From: Segatella salivae DSM 15606
Lineage (GTDB): Bacteria; Bacteroidota; Bacteroidia; Bacteroidales; Bacteroidaceae
Length of the DNA stretch: 34,340 nucleotides
Reading direction: 5' to 3'
NCBI RefSeq assembly: GCF_000185845.1
Contig: NZ_GL629647.1
Span: 2,732,124 to 2,766,463 of the forward strand
Shown here: piece by piece, positions 34,235 to 34,340 of the stretch
How the letters are laid out: each line of letters starts with the position of its first letter
How positions within the stretch are numbered: position 1 is the stretch's first letter
Notes under the pieces: generated by a model
Told to the model about the DNA's origin: nothing
Seen by the model: only the letters and a program-made list of their open reading frames with translations
Database searches by the model: none
Program-made: the position numbers and the translations under genes

Positions 34235-34340
34235 TATTTGCAAATAAATGTTTTATTCATTTTATTTTATTAAAACTTAATATAAAACCATTAACAGTTT
34301 AGTTAAATAGAGTACAACTGGAGATGATTAATTAAATAAA

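Larger units (their letters stand above)
33067..34340. other. 1.27-kb region with no full-length gene
   Basis: This stretch holds the fhs leader inverted repeat (33118-33168), a 27-codon micro-ORF with its own promoter (33218-33319, minus), a nested inverted-repeat cluster (33469-33711), a 7-bp hairpin (34037-34043 with 34052-34058) and a promoter pointing right (34203-34234). Longer open frames across 33218-33604 are run-through of repeat DNA and were not accepted. Confidence 0.75.

Overview
The window comes from a bacterium of the Bacteroidota, most likely order Bacteroidales and probably a Prevotella-like species. Support for this: two tandem SusC/SusD pairs, a DUF5683 gene inside a parA-parB-DUF5683-mltD-rsh block, promoters of the TTTG...TAnnTTTG type, and few Shine-Dalgarno sequences. 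No rRNA, tRNA, CRISPR array, transposase or phage gene was found.

Layout. Positions 1-256 hold an array of five palindromes with a core of TTTCGGCC-NN-GGCCGAAA, repeated every 41-42 bp and ending about 33 bp before a DUF6261-like gene (257-1258). Three small genes follow on the plus strand: a secreted glucosaminidase, a TlpA-type thioredoxin and an SprT-like metalloprotein. A structured hairpin element lies between the last two. The gap 3319-3629 holds a decayed relative of the first array and the alaS terminator. alaS (minus) and a MerR-type regulator (plus) are divergent. From 13118 down to 6980 the minus strand carries parA, parB, a DUF5683 gene, a LysM lytic transglycosylase and a RelA/SpoT enzyme, a compact housekeeping block for chromosome segregation, cell-wall turnover and the stringent response. 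surE and lpxB run the other way.

Positions 15992-25463 are a glycan- or peptide-uptake locus, susC-susD-susC-susD, with no degradative enzyme and no visible regulator. It has a 13-bp direct repeat with 21-bp spacing upstream of its promoter. Two homologous promoter-plus-hairpin elements lie just outside it, one on each side. Next is an L-lactate permease gene interrupted by one in-frame TGA, then a YitT-type membrane protein, mnmA and serB on the plus strand, facing fhs on the minus strand. The last 1.3 kb has no convincing full-length gene. It holds a 51-bp inverted repeat in the fhs leader, a 27-codon HU-like micro-ORF, a nested inverted-repeat (MITE/REP-like) cluster, and a well-formed promoter pointing out of the window.

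Most of the coding content is ordinary. The best candidates for something undescribed are the helically phased palindrome array beside the DUF6261-like gene together with its decayed second copy, and the pair of very short promoter-hairpin elements flanking the Sus locus.
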